NCBI GenBank assembly: GCA_031425095.1
Contig: JANPIS010000448.1
Coordinates: forward strand, 13,356-77,355
From: JANNXQ01 sp031425095
GTDB taxonomy: Bacteria > Verrucomicrobiota > Verrucomicrobiia > Chthoniobacterales > Chthoniobacteraceae
Length of the DNA: 64,000 nucleotides
Direction of reading: 5' to 3'
Shown here: positions 35,586-44,979 of the stretch, piece by piece
Layout of the letters: each line of letters starts with the position of its first letter
Numbering within the stretch: position 1 is the stretch's first letter
Translations under genes and position numbers: made by a program
Notes under the pieces: model-generated
Told to the model about the DNA's origin: nothing
Databases searched by the model: none
Seen by the model: only the letters and a program-made list of their open reading frames with translations

Positions 35586-38452
35586 CCTTCCCACCGGGCT
35601 CTGTAGAGCTCCGGACGGACGCAACTGGCCATCGCCCGCGCCGAGGCCTCCCTGCCGAGAAAGCGGGCCACGTCCGATGCACCTGCTTCCGGCTCCGTGA
35701 CCAAACGCGCGTAGTGCACTTCCAGCGCCGGGATCCCCAAATGGGCCAGGAAGGCACGGGCCTCGCGCACCTGCTGGCGATACGCTTTCCCAATATCCGC
35801 GGAGCCAGAAGGCGCCAAGCCGGTTGCCGCCAGCATGGTCGCCTGACTCCGCAGGATCTCCTCCATCGCCCGCTCCATGAAAATGACACGGTAAGCCTGC
35901 CGGCCTACTCCACCGATCAATCGGAAGGGCAACGATGTGAGCAGCGGTGCCACGATTTTCACTACCTTGCCTCTGGCCTCCTTCATCCAGGAAGGGTCGT
36001 CCTGCTGCAGCAAGCCGGCGACCCTTTCGTGCTCGAAGTATCCTTCCGGATTCGCCTCGTCCGCGGCCCGGCTGCCATCGGTGAAGATCTCCATGCCGCC
36101 TGCCTGGAGCATCTGCATCATCAGGGAAGTGCCCGAGCGCGGGAGGCCTGTCACGACGGTGATGATCTCGCTTTCCGGAACCCCCTTCAGCACCTGCTTC
36201 CGCGGCAACAATACTGGCATGGGAGTCTCCTCATCCGCCGGGCGCAGCAACTCCTGCGTATGGCGAGCCTCGCCGAACCGGGTGCGCGAAAGTTCCACCC
36301 TTCTCTGCAAAGCCAGTCGGGCGTAAGCCCGATACTGGAGCGCCTCCCCGAGGTCTTTCTTAAAGTGACGCGCGATTTCCGAAAGCATCCGATACGCGGC
36401 CGCCAGCAACGGTGCCTGCTGCACGGCGATGAGAAACGCACGTTCCGCATTTTCCCAATCGCCTGCGCGATATTGCGCCAACCCGAGAAGGTAGTGCGCC
36501 CGCGGATGGTGGAAGAGTAACCCAATCGAAGTCATCGCATGATCCGCGGCATCTTCAAAGGCTCCCTCGGCGAGTGCGGCCCGCGCCATGCCGAGATGGG
36601 GATGCGGAGCTTCGGGGTCGATCTCGAGCGCTTCCCCGAAGGCGATCCGCGCCTCCTCCCAGTCCCTCATTCGCAGATGGATCTCGCCGCGCAGCGTGAG
36701 GGCATTGCGTCTTGCGCCGTAGTCCTTCTGCAGTTGCTCCAGCTTCGCCAGCGCTGCGGGATACTTCCTTTCCGCGAAATCGGCCTGCGCTTCCAGGGCT
36801 TCCAGCGCGAGTAAGTTTGGTCGCGCTCTGGCCACCAGCGCCCGCCGCTCCCGGGTAAACTGCTCCTGCTCTTCCTTTGTCAACTTCTCCAGCCGCGCTT
36901 TCTCTGCTTCTTGAATCGCCGGGTCTTCAAGATGCAGCGCATTCATTTCCGCCACCGCCGTGCGCGCCTCGGCGAGACGTCGCTCAATGATCTTCCCCAC
37001 CAGTTCCCGCAGTTCCGCGATCCGTCCCAGCGTGTGGTAGCAGTTCGCCAGGGTGACTGCGAAGCGATGCTCCTCCGGCCAGCGTTCGTAGAGGCGCTCC
37101 AAGAGGACGATGGCTTCGCTGTAAACGCCGCCATCCAGGTAAGCCTGACTTAAATTGTAGTCCAGCTCGCGAACCGTGTTCTCGAGCGCCTTATGTTCGT
37201 CTGCGTCTGGCTTCTCAATGTATCCGAGCGCGACCAGTTGATCCAGCGCCGCCTTGGAGTCTGCCGGAGCGATCACCCGATCCGGCGGATGGCGTCCGTC
37301 GTCACCCTTCACTGCGTCCCAACTTGCGATCCGCTGAATTTCCCCCGGAGCCACAAGAAGATCGAGGAGCACCTTGCCATCCATGTCTTCTCCCACCGGT
37401 AACCCAAAGTGATGCAGGATCGTCGGAGTGATATCGAGGATGCTTGCCCCGTAGATTCTTTTGTCAGCTTTCACGTTCGGTCCGCTTGCCACGAGCATCC
37501 CAAACTGCCGATGCTCCACCGCAGGCCCGGCGGCTTCCTGAGGAACGGCCCGTGGGCGCAGGTGATCCGGGTGGAACCCATGGTCCGACATGACCATCAC
37601 GGTTGTTTCTTGCGGCGCCAGATCCACGAGCACCCCAAGCATTGCGTCCTGAATAATGTAACCCCCTTCCAGGCAGTGCTGAAACACGCGGAACTCCCGC
37701 TCGTCGATAAATTCACGACGCGGCGGGTGATACTTCATGAAGGCATGGCCGAAATGATCGATCGCCTCGAAATATACGGCCATGAAATCCCATGGCTCGT
37801 TCTGGATCAGCGCCGTGGCCGCCGAATGGATCGACGTCATCTCCGCCAGAATCTTCGCCAGGATGTGGACGCGCGGGTCGCTGGACAGCTCATCCAATTC
37901 CTCCTGGTTCATCCCTTTCAAACCCGGCAGGAATGGAATCAGATCCTCCTCCGCCAGTTCCCCGGGGTGAAAACGCAGTTCGCCTAATACTTTCTCCAGT
38001 CGCACTGGGTACACCGTCTCGGGCTCCAGCAACCACGGCTCATTCACCGCATCCTTCGCCTTCTGGTAGTGGTTCGATACCATCACTCCTTTCGTTAAAG
38101 GCTCCGCCGGATGCGAAGGCCACCAGCCCACCACCACAGAGCGCAGATCATTTTGATTGAGAATATTCCAGACCGCTTTCGTCCGCCGCGACAGACTACT
38201 CACCGCACGAATTCCGCCGCTCACCGCATCTGGCTCGGAGAACCCATGCACCCCGTGCTTGTAAGGCCGCTTCCCCGTCCCGATCGACGTCCACAACATC
38301 GGCGACAGCACCGGTTGCAACGTCGCCAGATTCCCGCACACCCCGCCTTCAATTAGTCTCGCGAGATTGGGAAGTTTCCCCGCGTCCAGCAACGGATGGA
38401 TCACCTTCCAATCCGCAGCATCCCATCCGATCAACAAGAGTTTGCCATTCAT
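35582..38452 (-). CDS. Phosphodiesterase/AP-superfamily, TPR and sulfotransferase fusion protein
   Basis: This 956-residue protein has three parts. Residues 1-405 are a type I phosphodiesterase/nucleotide pyrophosphatase domain of the alkaline phosphatase superfamily: D11 in GWDAADW, nucleophile probably S50 in PVLSPMLWTSIGTGKRP, and metal ligands in EAIDHFGHAF and MSDHGFHPD. Residues about 420-740 are TPR repeats. Residues about 760-956 are a sulfotransferase with a PAPS-binding P-loop (VTGLPRSGTSLMMQM). There is no signal peptide, so it is probably cytoplasmic. The combination suggests coupled removal and transfer of a phospho- or sulfo-group, or handling of PAPS; this is inference. Confidence 0.82.
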   Translation of the reverse strand: MNGKLLLIGWDAADWKVIHPLLDAGKLPNLARLIEGGVCGNLATLQPVLSPMLWTSIGTGKRPYKHGVHGFSEPDAVSGGIRAVSSLSRRTKAVWNILNQNDLRSVVVGWWPSHPAEPLTKGVMVSNHYQKAKDAVNEPWLLEPETVYPVRLEKVLGELRFHPGELAEEDLIPFLPGLKGMNQEELDELSSDPRVHILAKILAEMTSIHSAATALIQNEPWDFMAVYFEAIDHFGHAFMKYHPPRREFIDEREFRVFQHCLEGGYIIQDAMLGVLVDLAPQETTVMVMSDHGFHPDHLRPRAVPQEAAGPAVEHRQFGMLVASGPNVKADKRIYGASILDITPTILHHFGLPVGEDMDGKVLLDLLVAPGEIQRIASWDAVKGDDGRHPPDRVIAPADSKAALDQLVALGYIEKPDADEHKALENTVRELDYNLSQAYLDGGVYSEAIVLLERLYERWPEEHRFAVTLANCYHTLGRIAELRELVGKIIERRLAEARTAVAEMNALHLEDPAIQEAEKARLEKLTKEEQEQFTRERRALVARARPNLLALEALEAQADFAERKYPAALAKLEQLQKDYGARRNALTLRGEIHLRMRDWEEARIAFGEALEIDPEAPHPHLGMARAALAEGAFEDAADHAMTSIGLLFHHPRAHYLLGLAQYRAGDWENAERAFLIAVQQAPLLAAAYRMLSEIARHFKKDLGEALQYRAYARLALQRRVELSRTRFGEARHTQELLRPADEETPMPVLLPRKQVLKGVPESEIITVVTGLPRSGTSLMMQMLQAGGMEIFTDGSRAADEANPEGYFEHERVAGLLQQDDPSWMKEARGKVVKIVAPLLTSLPFRLIGGVGRQAYRVIFMERAMEEILRSQATMLAATGLAPSGSADIGKAYRQQVREARAFLAHLGIPALEVHYARLVTEPEAGASDVARFLGREASARAMASCVRPELYRARWEG

Positions 38453-38689
38453 TCACCGATCAGATGGGAGACATCAAGGCAACTCAAGCCGGCATCCTGG
38501 AACCTGCGCGGACCTGGCTCGCCATACTTCAAGCTGGCGGAGCCGAAAAGACGGAAGCCAGGCTGGCGGATCGAAGACTTTCGCTGCGTCGTTCCTGGCA
38601 CGGACGCGTGGCTCTGAGGGTTGGTTTCTATCGCCGATCCGAATAACCAAGAGTGGCCAATCCCTCGTTCCTAAGTATCACTCTCGTCC

Positions 38690-39145
38690 ATGAAACGAAT
38701 CGCTCTCGCGCTACTCTCCGCCACGATCGCCAGTTCTGCTCCGGCTGCGGTGCCGGGCGCAGAGGAACTGGCAGATGTGATCCTCACGATGGATGCGAGC
38801 GGTGATGACGCGCTCGACCGCACGGAATATCGCGATGGTACAGATGACGGCTTCTACGAGATCGATCGCGATCACGATGGGAAGATCACGCCCACGGAGA
38901 TCGATGCCCTTGGTGGATTGATCGGGCAGGAACAGGGCAGCGTGGCGGCGGCGGTGGTGCCGTCGCTGATCAAGCTGGTGCTCGCGACGATGGACAAGGA
39001 CGGTGACAAGGCGCTGAGCCGCGAGGAGTATTCAAACGGCGCGCAGGCGCTCTTCACGCTACTGGATGCGGATAGCAACGCTGTGCTCTCCCGCGCCGAG
39101 CTCACCAGTCTCCCGACGCGCCTCGTCAAAGCGGTAGTAAAGTAG
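38690..39145 (+). CDS. Secreted EF-hand calcium-binding protein
   Basis: This 151-residue protein has a signal peptide (about residues 1-19, cleavage after APA-A) and four EF-hand-like loops: DASGDDALDRTE, DRDHDGKITPTE, DKDGDKALSREE and DADSNAVLSRAE. The spacing suggests two EF pairs like small calmodulin-type sensors, but exported. Calcium binding is likely; the role is unknown. It is convergent with the large cytochrome c fusion gene. Confidence 0.85.
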   Translation: MKRIALALLSATIASSAPAAVPGAEELADVILTMDASGDDALDRTEYRDGTDDGFYEIDRDHDGKITPTEIDALGGLIGQEQGSVAAAVVPSLIKLVLATMDKDGDKALSREEYSNGAQALFTLLDADSNAVLSRAELTSLPTRLVKAVVK

Positions 39146-39160
39146 GTGGCTTGCGGTCGG

Positions 39161-42100
39161 CTACTTCTTCGCCTCCAGCGGGTGCTCTTTGAGAATCTCA
39201 TCGACCATGTAAAACATGGAGCGATCCGCGGTGGCCTCGCGCACTTGCTTCACCTGCTCGGGTTTTACAGCCGGTAGATTGTTGCCGAAGGATTGATTCA
39301 CGTAGGTGATGACGCCCGCGAGTTCCTCGTCGGTGCAGAGCCCGGCGAAACCCATCATCGGCGGCGTCCCTCGCGCGGGTCCGTACTCTTTGCCCTGAAA
39401 CTTCAGCGGACCATAGAGACCCTTGAGCGTAATCTTGATCACGCGGTCCTGATCGCCCTTGAGCCACTCGCTGTTCGCGAGGCCGGGATAAGTGTTCTCC
39501 ACGCCTTTGCCATCGGCCTGATGGCACGTGACGCAGTGCGCCTCGCGGTTGAAGACTTCCTTGCCGAGGTTGTAGAGCTTCAGATCGGCGCCGGCGAGTT
39601 TCTTGTCCGTCGGGCCGTACTTGGCATCGGGTGAAGCGCGGAGCCGAGCTTGCAGCAGCACGTCTTTGGCGAGGATGTCCTTGCCCTCGGGCAGTGAGCC
39701 GAGCTGCTTCATTGTCTCCTTGAAGCAGTAGTCGATGTAGTAATCCCTTTCTGGAGCGACGAGCATGGCGAACTGCATCGCCTTCGTGGTGTCCGGTCCG
39801 CGGAAGAAGCTCAAAGCGCGCACGGCTTCAAGCCGAACGCGCGGCGCGGGGTCGGCGATCGCTTTCCCGACCAGATCGAGCGCGCCGGGCACGCGGTCGC
39901 GCCAGTAGCAGAGCACCCGCACCGCTTGCGCGCGGGCGCGCGGCTCGGGCGACTGCAGGACGGCGTTGAGCAGCTCAAGGTTCACGACGTTGTGCCATTG
40001 GTGGACCCACAAGGCTTCGAGGCAGTGGTGCTCGTAGTCCTTGTCCTTCTTGTCGAGCGCCTGCTCCCACTTCTGTGTGGAAGCGATCACCTTGGCGGTG
40101 TCATGGGTATCGAGCTCGATCTTGGCGCGCTGACGGACGTTGTCTTCGTGCTCCTTGAGTAAGTCGAGCAACGCCTCGATCGGCTCGCCCGCGATCTTCT
40201 TTGGCGTGAGCAGCGGCCGGCTCGGATAAGTGACACGATAGATGCGGCCGTGCTGATGGTCGCGATTCGGGTCGCGGAGGTGATGCTGGAGATGGCCGAT
40301 GAGCATCTGCGACCAATCCATGAAGTAGAGCGAGCCATCCGGTGCCACGGCCACGCCGGAGGGACGGAAGTTCGGATTCGCCTGCACGTCCGTGGAGACG
40401 AGTCCGGGCTCGATCGTCTCGCCTTTCAGCCCCGAGCCTTCCTCCGTGACCTTCGCGCGGAAGATGCCCTGGTAACTGATCACGTTCGTATTCAGGAACA
40501 CGCCCTGCCAGTCGTCCGGGAAGTGACGGCTGCTTAGGATCGCCGTGCCGGGGCATGGGCGCGATGGTCGCGTCCAGAATTCCTTCATCTTCGGATGCGC
40601 GCCGGAGTCGAGGTGGCCGCTGAAGGCGGGGCCGAAGTAATTCGCGTTGCCGGTGGCGTCGGTGATGATGTCGTTGCCCCAGTAATCGAACACGCGGCCG
40701 TGCGGATTGGCGAAGCCATAAGGCACGTAGCGTGAGAACTTGCTGGTGCGCGGCTCGAAGCGATAGATGGCGCCGTTCACGTTGCGCACCGGACCGTCGA
40801 GCGTCTCGACATTCGTCCGGTGGAAAACGCCGTCGCTGAAATATACCGCGCCGCCCGGCTCGTAGCAGATGGAGTTCGTCTCGTGGTGGGAATCCGCGGC
40901 ATCGAGTCCATGCACCACGCGCTCCTTCCAGTCGCCCTTTCCGTCCCCGTCGGTATCGCGCACGAACCACATGTCCGGCGACTGCATCACGAGCACGCCG
41001 TCCTTATAAAGCTGGAAGCCAGTCGGGCAGTTCAGCCCGTCGAGGAAGGTCGTACACTTTGTGAACTTCCCAGTCTTCGGATCGATGTCGAAGACGACGA
41101 GCTTGTCGAAGACCTCGGTGGTCGGCGTGGTCTCCGGATAGTTCGGCCACACCGCGACCCAGAGGCGGCCCTTGGTGTCGAAATTCATTTGCACCGGATT
41201 CGCGAGCTCGGGGAATTCCTTCTCCGACGCGATGAACTCGACCTTTGTGCCTTCGGGCGACGTGAGGTGCTTGAGCGCTTCCTCCGGTTCCATGTAGGGC
41301 ACCGGCTCCTTGCGGTTCGGCGGCGTCGGCTGCACCGGCAGCAGGTTGTCGTCGTTGACCGTGAAGGTCTTCCCCTTTGCCGCAGCCCACACGGCCAGAT
41401 CGCGATTCGCCGTCTTCACATCGCGCTGGGCCATCTCCTCGCCGAGGATCGTCACGTTATCCACGCCCTCATACTTAATCCGCGAACGGCCCCCGTAGAT
41501 GTTGTACTGATCCACGGTCCGGTAACGGTGATGCCACTGCACATTCTTCTCGAGCACCGCCGCGCGAATCGCGGCTACCGCCGTGTCATCCGTCTTCGGC
41601 GATTCTTTGCCAAAGATGGCCTGAAACTGCACCGGTGCGAGCGCGCGATCGCCTTCGTCGGAAAGGTGGATGCCATTGATCGTTAGCGGGCACGCGGCGT
41701 TCGCATAGAGTTCCCGCGAGGCGCGGAAGAGATCCACAAACTGCACGCTGCTCGCCTTCGCCACTTCGGCCATCGCCGCCGTGTACAGTGCGAGGTTCTG
41801 ATTGTTCGCCTCGCCGTTCGGGTAGTCCGGGCTCTTCACATTCTCGTGCGCAATCGGCGAAAGGAGCACGACGCGCGGACGGCCTTTGCCGAAGTCGGAG
41901 CCGAGCAGCTTCTTCAGATACGCATCGAGTTCCTTCCTGAAGTCCTCAAGGCCCGCCGCGCCCTTGAAGGATTCGTTGAAGCCCCAATAGGCAAGAATCA
42001 CACTCGCGTGAAAGTCTGCGCCCCAGTGATACACGACGTCCGTCCCGGCGCCCTTCGATCGCTTATTCCCATCCGTTCCCAGGTTCCCCTTGGTCGTGCC

Positions 42101-42388
42101 GGGCTTGATGTTCAGGAAATCCTCTGTGGTCGGCACCTCATCCGAACGCGGGTGCAGGTTCACCTCATCCGCCGCAAAGCCAAGATTGCGCACCGTGAGA
42201 TCGAGATCGGGAAACGCGCGATGCACCAGTGCCTCAAGCCACCCGTGATGCTGCTGCCGGTCCGCCAGGCCACTGCCGACGATGGCTATGTGGTCGCCCT
42301 TCTGGAGCTCGAGTGACTGCGCTTGAAGCGCGGCGCTGCCGAAAAGCAGAGTAATGCCGAGGACGACGGAAAGGGTGCAAAGTTTCAT
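39161..42388 (-). CDS. Secreted SGNH hydrolase / membrane-bound-dehydrogenase propeller / HEAT / cytochrome c fusion
   Basis: This 1075-residue protein starts at the ATG at 42388 with a signal peptide. Residues about 30-285 form an SGNH hydrolase-like domain (IAIVGSGLADRQQHHGW, NLGFAADEV, NGIHLSDEGD). Residues about 400-760 form a beta-propeller of the PVC membrane-bound dehydrogenase type (TKVEFIASEKEFPELANPVQMNFD). HEAT-like repeats follow (about 780-930). A C-terminal cytochrome c domain carries CVTCH for heme and a downstream PPMMGF methionine. This architecture is common in Planctomycetes and Verrucomicrobia. It is thought to act in extracellular carbohydrate oxidation; the substrate is not known. 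Confidence 0.88.
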   Translation of the reverse strand: MKLCTLSVVLGITLLFGSAALQAQSLELQKGDHIAIVGSGLADRQQHHGWLEALVHRAFPDLDLTVRNLGFAADEVNLHPRSDEVPTTEDFLNIKPGTTKGNLGTDGNKRSKGAGTDVVYHWGADFHASVILAYWGFNESFKGAAGLEDFRKELDAYLKKLLGSDFGKGRPRVVLLSPIAHENVKSPDYPNGEANNQNLALYTAAMAEVAKASSVQFVDLFRASRELYANAACPLTINGIHLSDEGDRALAPVQFQAIFGKESPKTDDTAVAAIRAAVLEKNVQWHHRYRTVDQYNIYGGRSRIKYEGVDNVTILGEEMAQRDVKTANRDLAVWAAAKGKTFTVNDDNLLPVQPTPPNRKEPVPYMEPEEALKHLTSPEGTKVEFIASEKEFPELANPVQMNFDTKGRLWVAVWPNYPETTPTTEVFDKLVVFDIDPKTGKFTKCTTFLDGLNCPTGFQLYKDGVLVMQSPDMWFVRDTDGDGKGDWKERVVHGLDAADSHHETNSICYEPGGAVYFSDGVFHRTNVETLDGPVRNVNGAIYRFEPRTSKFSRYVPYGFANPHGRVFDYWGNDIITDATGNANYFGPAFSGHLDSGAHPKMKEFWTRPSRPCPGTAILSSRHFPDDWQGVFLNTNVISYQGIFRAKVTEEGSGLKGETIEPGLVSTDVQANPNFRPSGVAVAPDGSLYFMDWSQMLIGHLQHHLRDPNRDHQHGRIYRVTYPSRPLLTPKKIAGEPIEALLDLLKEHEDNVRQRAKIELDTHDTAKVIASTQKWEQALDKKDKDYEHHCLEALWVHQWHNVVNLELLNAVLQSPEPRARAQAVRVLCYWRDRVPGALDLVGKAIADPAPRVRLEAVRALSFFRGPDTTKAMQFAMLVAPERDYYIDYCFKETMKQLGSLPEGKDILAKDVLLQARLRASPDAKYGPTDKKLAGADLKLYNLGKEVFNREAHCVTCHQADGKGVENTYPGLANSEWLKGDQDRVIKITLKGLYGPLKFQGKEYGPARGTPPMMGFAGLCTDEELAGVITYVNQSFGNNLPAVKPEQVKQVREATADRSMFYMVDEILKEHPLEAKK

Positions 42389-42567
42389 GAAAGAGTGGGC
42401 TGAGAACACGCGCGATTGCGGGAGCGGAAGGATAGCGACCGCGCCCGGGAGGTCACTCACATCTTTGGGTCAATGCCTGCGCTGCGGTTCGAACGTCAGA
42501 CGCGAATCCGCGACCGAAATTCCGCCGGGCCGCTGGCGCCCGCCCTCCACCCGAAGACCAACCCATC

Positions 42568-43379
42568 CTACTTCTCGCACCCCGGCATCCCTCCGGCAGT
42601 GGTGACGAAGACTTCGTCGCAATCCCGCCCGCCAAAGCAAAGCGAAGAAACCTTGGCGACCGGGAACGAATGCGTCGCGACGACCGCGCCATCAGGAGCA
42701 TGATGCACCACCGCATACCCATCCCAGCGCGCCGACCAAACGTGCCCGTCGCGATCGACCGTCAGACCGTCGGGGATCCCTTCAGAGTCCGTGGCATGAT
42801 AAAACGACCGCTCGCAGCTCAGTGCACCCGAAACGCGGTCATAGCCGAAAGCGGAGATCCTCCGCCGCGTCGAGCACGTCCAGTATAAGGTGCGGAGGCC
42901 CGGGGAGAAACCCATCCCGTTCGAGCATCCAGTGCCGCGGAAAAGCCATTCCATGGAGCCATCTTGGTTCACGCGGACGAGCCCATCAATCAGTGCAGTG
43001 CGCCCGATCGTGCCGGCAAAAACGCGGCCCTCAGGGTCAGCGATCACATCGTTGAATCGCAAGGTACCCTCGTCGTTGGTCTCACGCACCACATCCACGG
43101 AGCCATCAGGCCGGAGCAGCGCGAGATCCTTTACTCGAAAGAGCAGCAGGCTCCCATCGGCCTGCAAGGTGAAGCCCCAACCGTCACACCGCGATAAATG
43201 ACATCATGCCTCCCACTTTCAGCATGGCACCGATGCACCGTGCCATCGTCGATATCCGTCCAGTAAAGGCACCCGTCGCCAGCGTTCCAGAGTGGGTTCT
43301 CGCCCAATCGGCAGCGCCAATCGGTGAGGGATGTGATCTCCGCAGGCAATGGATTGGGCTCTCTCGTGAAAGGAATCAC
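42568..43379 (-). pseudogene. SMP-30/gluconolactonase family gene with a single frameshift
   Basis: Two adjacent minus-strand frames together make a normal SMP-30 protein of about 270 residues. The first part is read from a GTG at 43379 and carries CRLGENPLWN with the metal-binding Glu. After VIYRGVTV it goes out of frame and stops early. The second frame continues exactly where expected (GFTLQADGSLLLFRVK) and holds the remaining metal residues (RFNDVIADPEGRVFAG, SNGMGFSPG, IPDGLTVDRDG). Restoring one G in the G4 run at 43175-43178 joins the frames. This is either a sequencing error or a recent loss. The family hydrolyses sugar lactones. Confidence 0.85.
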
Positions 43380-43486
43380 AAACCCACGAAAGCCCGCGCC
43401 ACGAAACCGCACCAAAAGCGCAGTGGTTGAGCCACATGGTCGTCCGTGGACACCACACCCTTTCTGCCAGCAGCGATCACCGACCC

Positions 43487-44974
43487 TTAAGCCATGAAGC
43501 CCAGATCTGGCGTCGCGAAACGAGTGAGATTCGGGAAGATCGACTCCATGTTGTTGCCGGTATTGACGCCGAACCATTTAGCGAGCGTCGCCGAATACTG
43601 ATCGACCGAGAGTGTCGGAATCCAGCGCCCCGTGCCCGTGTCGTCCGGCCCATTGATGACAAGCTGCGGTAGGTGGCCGTAGGTTCCGCCACCCTTGCCT
43701 ATGCCCTTCACCGCACCACCCATGATGAGGTGGTGCGAACCCCAGCCATGGTCACTTCCCTGGCTATTCGTCGGGAGCGTCCGGGAGAAGTCGCTGGCCG
43801 TGAACGTCGTAACGTCATTTGAAACATTGAGCTGCTCCATCGCGCTCTGGAAGGCGAACATGCATTCGCTCACCTCATTGAGCAGGTTTGCGTGGGTGCC
43901 AGTGAGCGGATCATTCGCCGGGGTGAGCGTGACTTGAGCGGTATGCGTGTCATAGCCCCCCACCGTGCAGAAGAAGATCTGCCGGTTCATATTAAACTCG
44001 GTCGGTCCACGGGCCTCGATGAGCCGCGCGATCATCTTCAGTTGGTTCCCGAGTGTAGTATTTGGAAACGGCACGCCCCAAAAAGTATCGAGCGCCGTGT
44101 TCGAGATCGCAGAGTTCAGAGTGTCGCCGGTTTTGATCGCACGATCGACGACGTCTGCGTATGCCCGCTGCTGCAGGTTCGGCGTGGCGGTGCTGTTATT
44201 GAGCGCGAGGATTTCTCGCATTGTGCGCACTCGGAGCGCATTGCTGGTCATCAGATCACCACTGAGCGTCACCGCTCCGGTGGTGGAGACGTGATACTGC
44301 GAGACGACATTGCCGATCTCGAACGTATTCGCGCCATTCACGGAAACCGACATTGAGATATTACCGGCTGGATTCGCCACGGAATTCAGAATGTCCGCGA
44401 CGCGCCCGCCCCAGCCAGTGATTGGCGCCTGATCGGGGATCGATGTCTGCCACTGCGCCACCTGATCGCTGTGGGAGAAAAGCTGTGGCGGCTTTGTGCC
44501 CGATGCACTCGAGAGATACTCTGCCCGCGTAATCGGGCGGACCAGCGTTCCCACATTGAGAATCGGTACTAATTTCCCCTGCCCGAAGAGCGTCTGAAGT
44601 TCCACGCAACTCGGGTGGAAACCGTAGGTGTGCCCATCTGCATCCTGATAAGCTGAATCGCCAGGGTTTGGACCGGCCCTGAGTGTGTGCAGGGCTGCCT
44701 TCGGGATGGCCAGATTGCCCCGGATCGATGCGTAATCGGCGTAGGTATCGTCGTCGGTGGGGACGATCCAGTTATTCGCATCATTGCCACCGGATAGAAA
44801 GATGCAGACCAGCGCTTTGTAGCCAGTGTTCACGCCAGTCTGGGCCACAGCGGCATTGATCAGGCGCAGGTCACGAATGGTATTCGTCAACGCCCATGTG
44901 CCGACGGCCGCACAGGAGGCCTGCCGGAAGAAATCTCTACGTGTCTGGAGTTTGGGATCTTGGCGGGTGCTCAT
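43487..44974 (-). CDS. DUF1501 Tat-exported protein
   Basis: This 495-residue protein has a twin-arginine signal (RRDFFRQASCAAVGTWAL) and the sulfatase-like DUF1501 fold, with SGGNDANNWIVP, SHSDQVAQWQTS, GGYDTHTAQ, ASDFSRTLPTNSQGSDHGWGSHHLIMGG motifs. It is downstream of a DUF1800 gene with only 5 bp between them, a standard operon in Verrucomicrobia and Planctomycetes. The partners are exported, but their enzymatic role is not established. Confidence 0.92.
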   Translation of the reverse strand: MSTRQDPKLQTRRDFFRQASCAAVGTWALTNTIRDLRLINAAVAQTGVNTGYKALVCIFLSGGNDANNWIVPTDDDTYADYASIRGNLAIPKAALHTLRAGPNPGDSAYQDADGHTYGFHPSCVELQTLFGQGKLVPILNVGTLVRPITRAEYLSSASGTKPPQLFSHSDQVAQWQTSIPDQAPITGWGGRVADILNSVANPAGNISMSVSVNGANTFEIGNVVSQYHVSTTGAVTLSGDLMTSNALRVRTMREILALNNSTATPNLQQRAYADVVDRAIKTGDTLNSAISNTALDTFWGVPFPNTTLGNQLKMIARLIEARGPTEFNMNRQIFFCTVGGYDTHTAQVTLTPANDPLTGTHANLLNEVSECMFAFQSAMEQLNVSNDVTTFTASDFSRTLPTNSQGSDHGWGSHHLIMGGAVKGIGKGGGTYGHLPQLVINGPDDTGTGRWIPTLSVDQYSATLAKWFGVNTGNNMESIFPNLTRFATPDLGFMA

Positions 44975-44979
44975 GGCGG

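Noticed and set aside
38464..38646. 60-codon plus-strand ORF in the gap between the phosphodiesterase fusion and the EF-hand gene
   Set aside because: No protein-like features or ribosome binding site; the gap is simply intergenic and its composition does not change.
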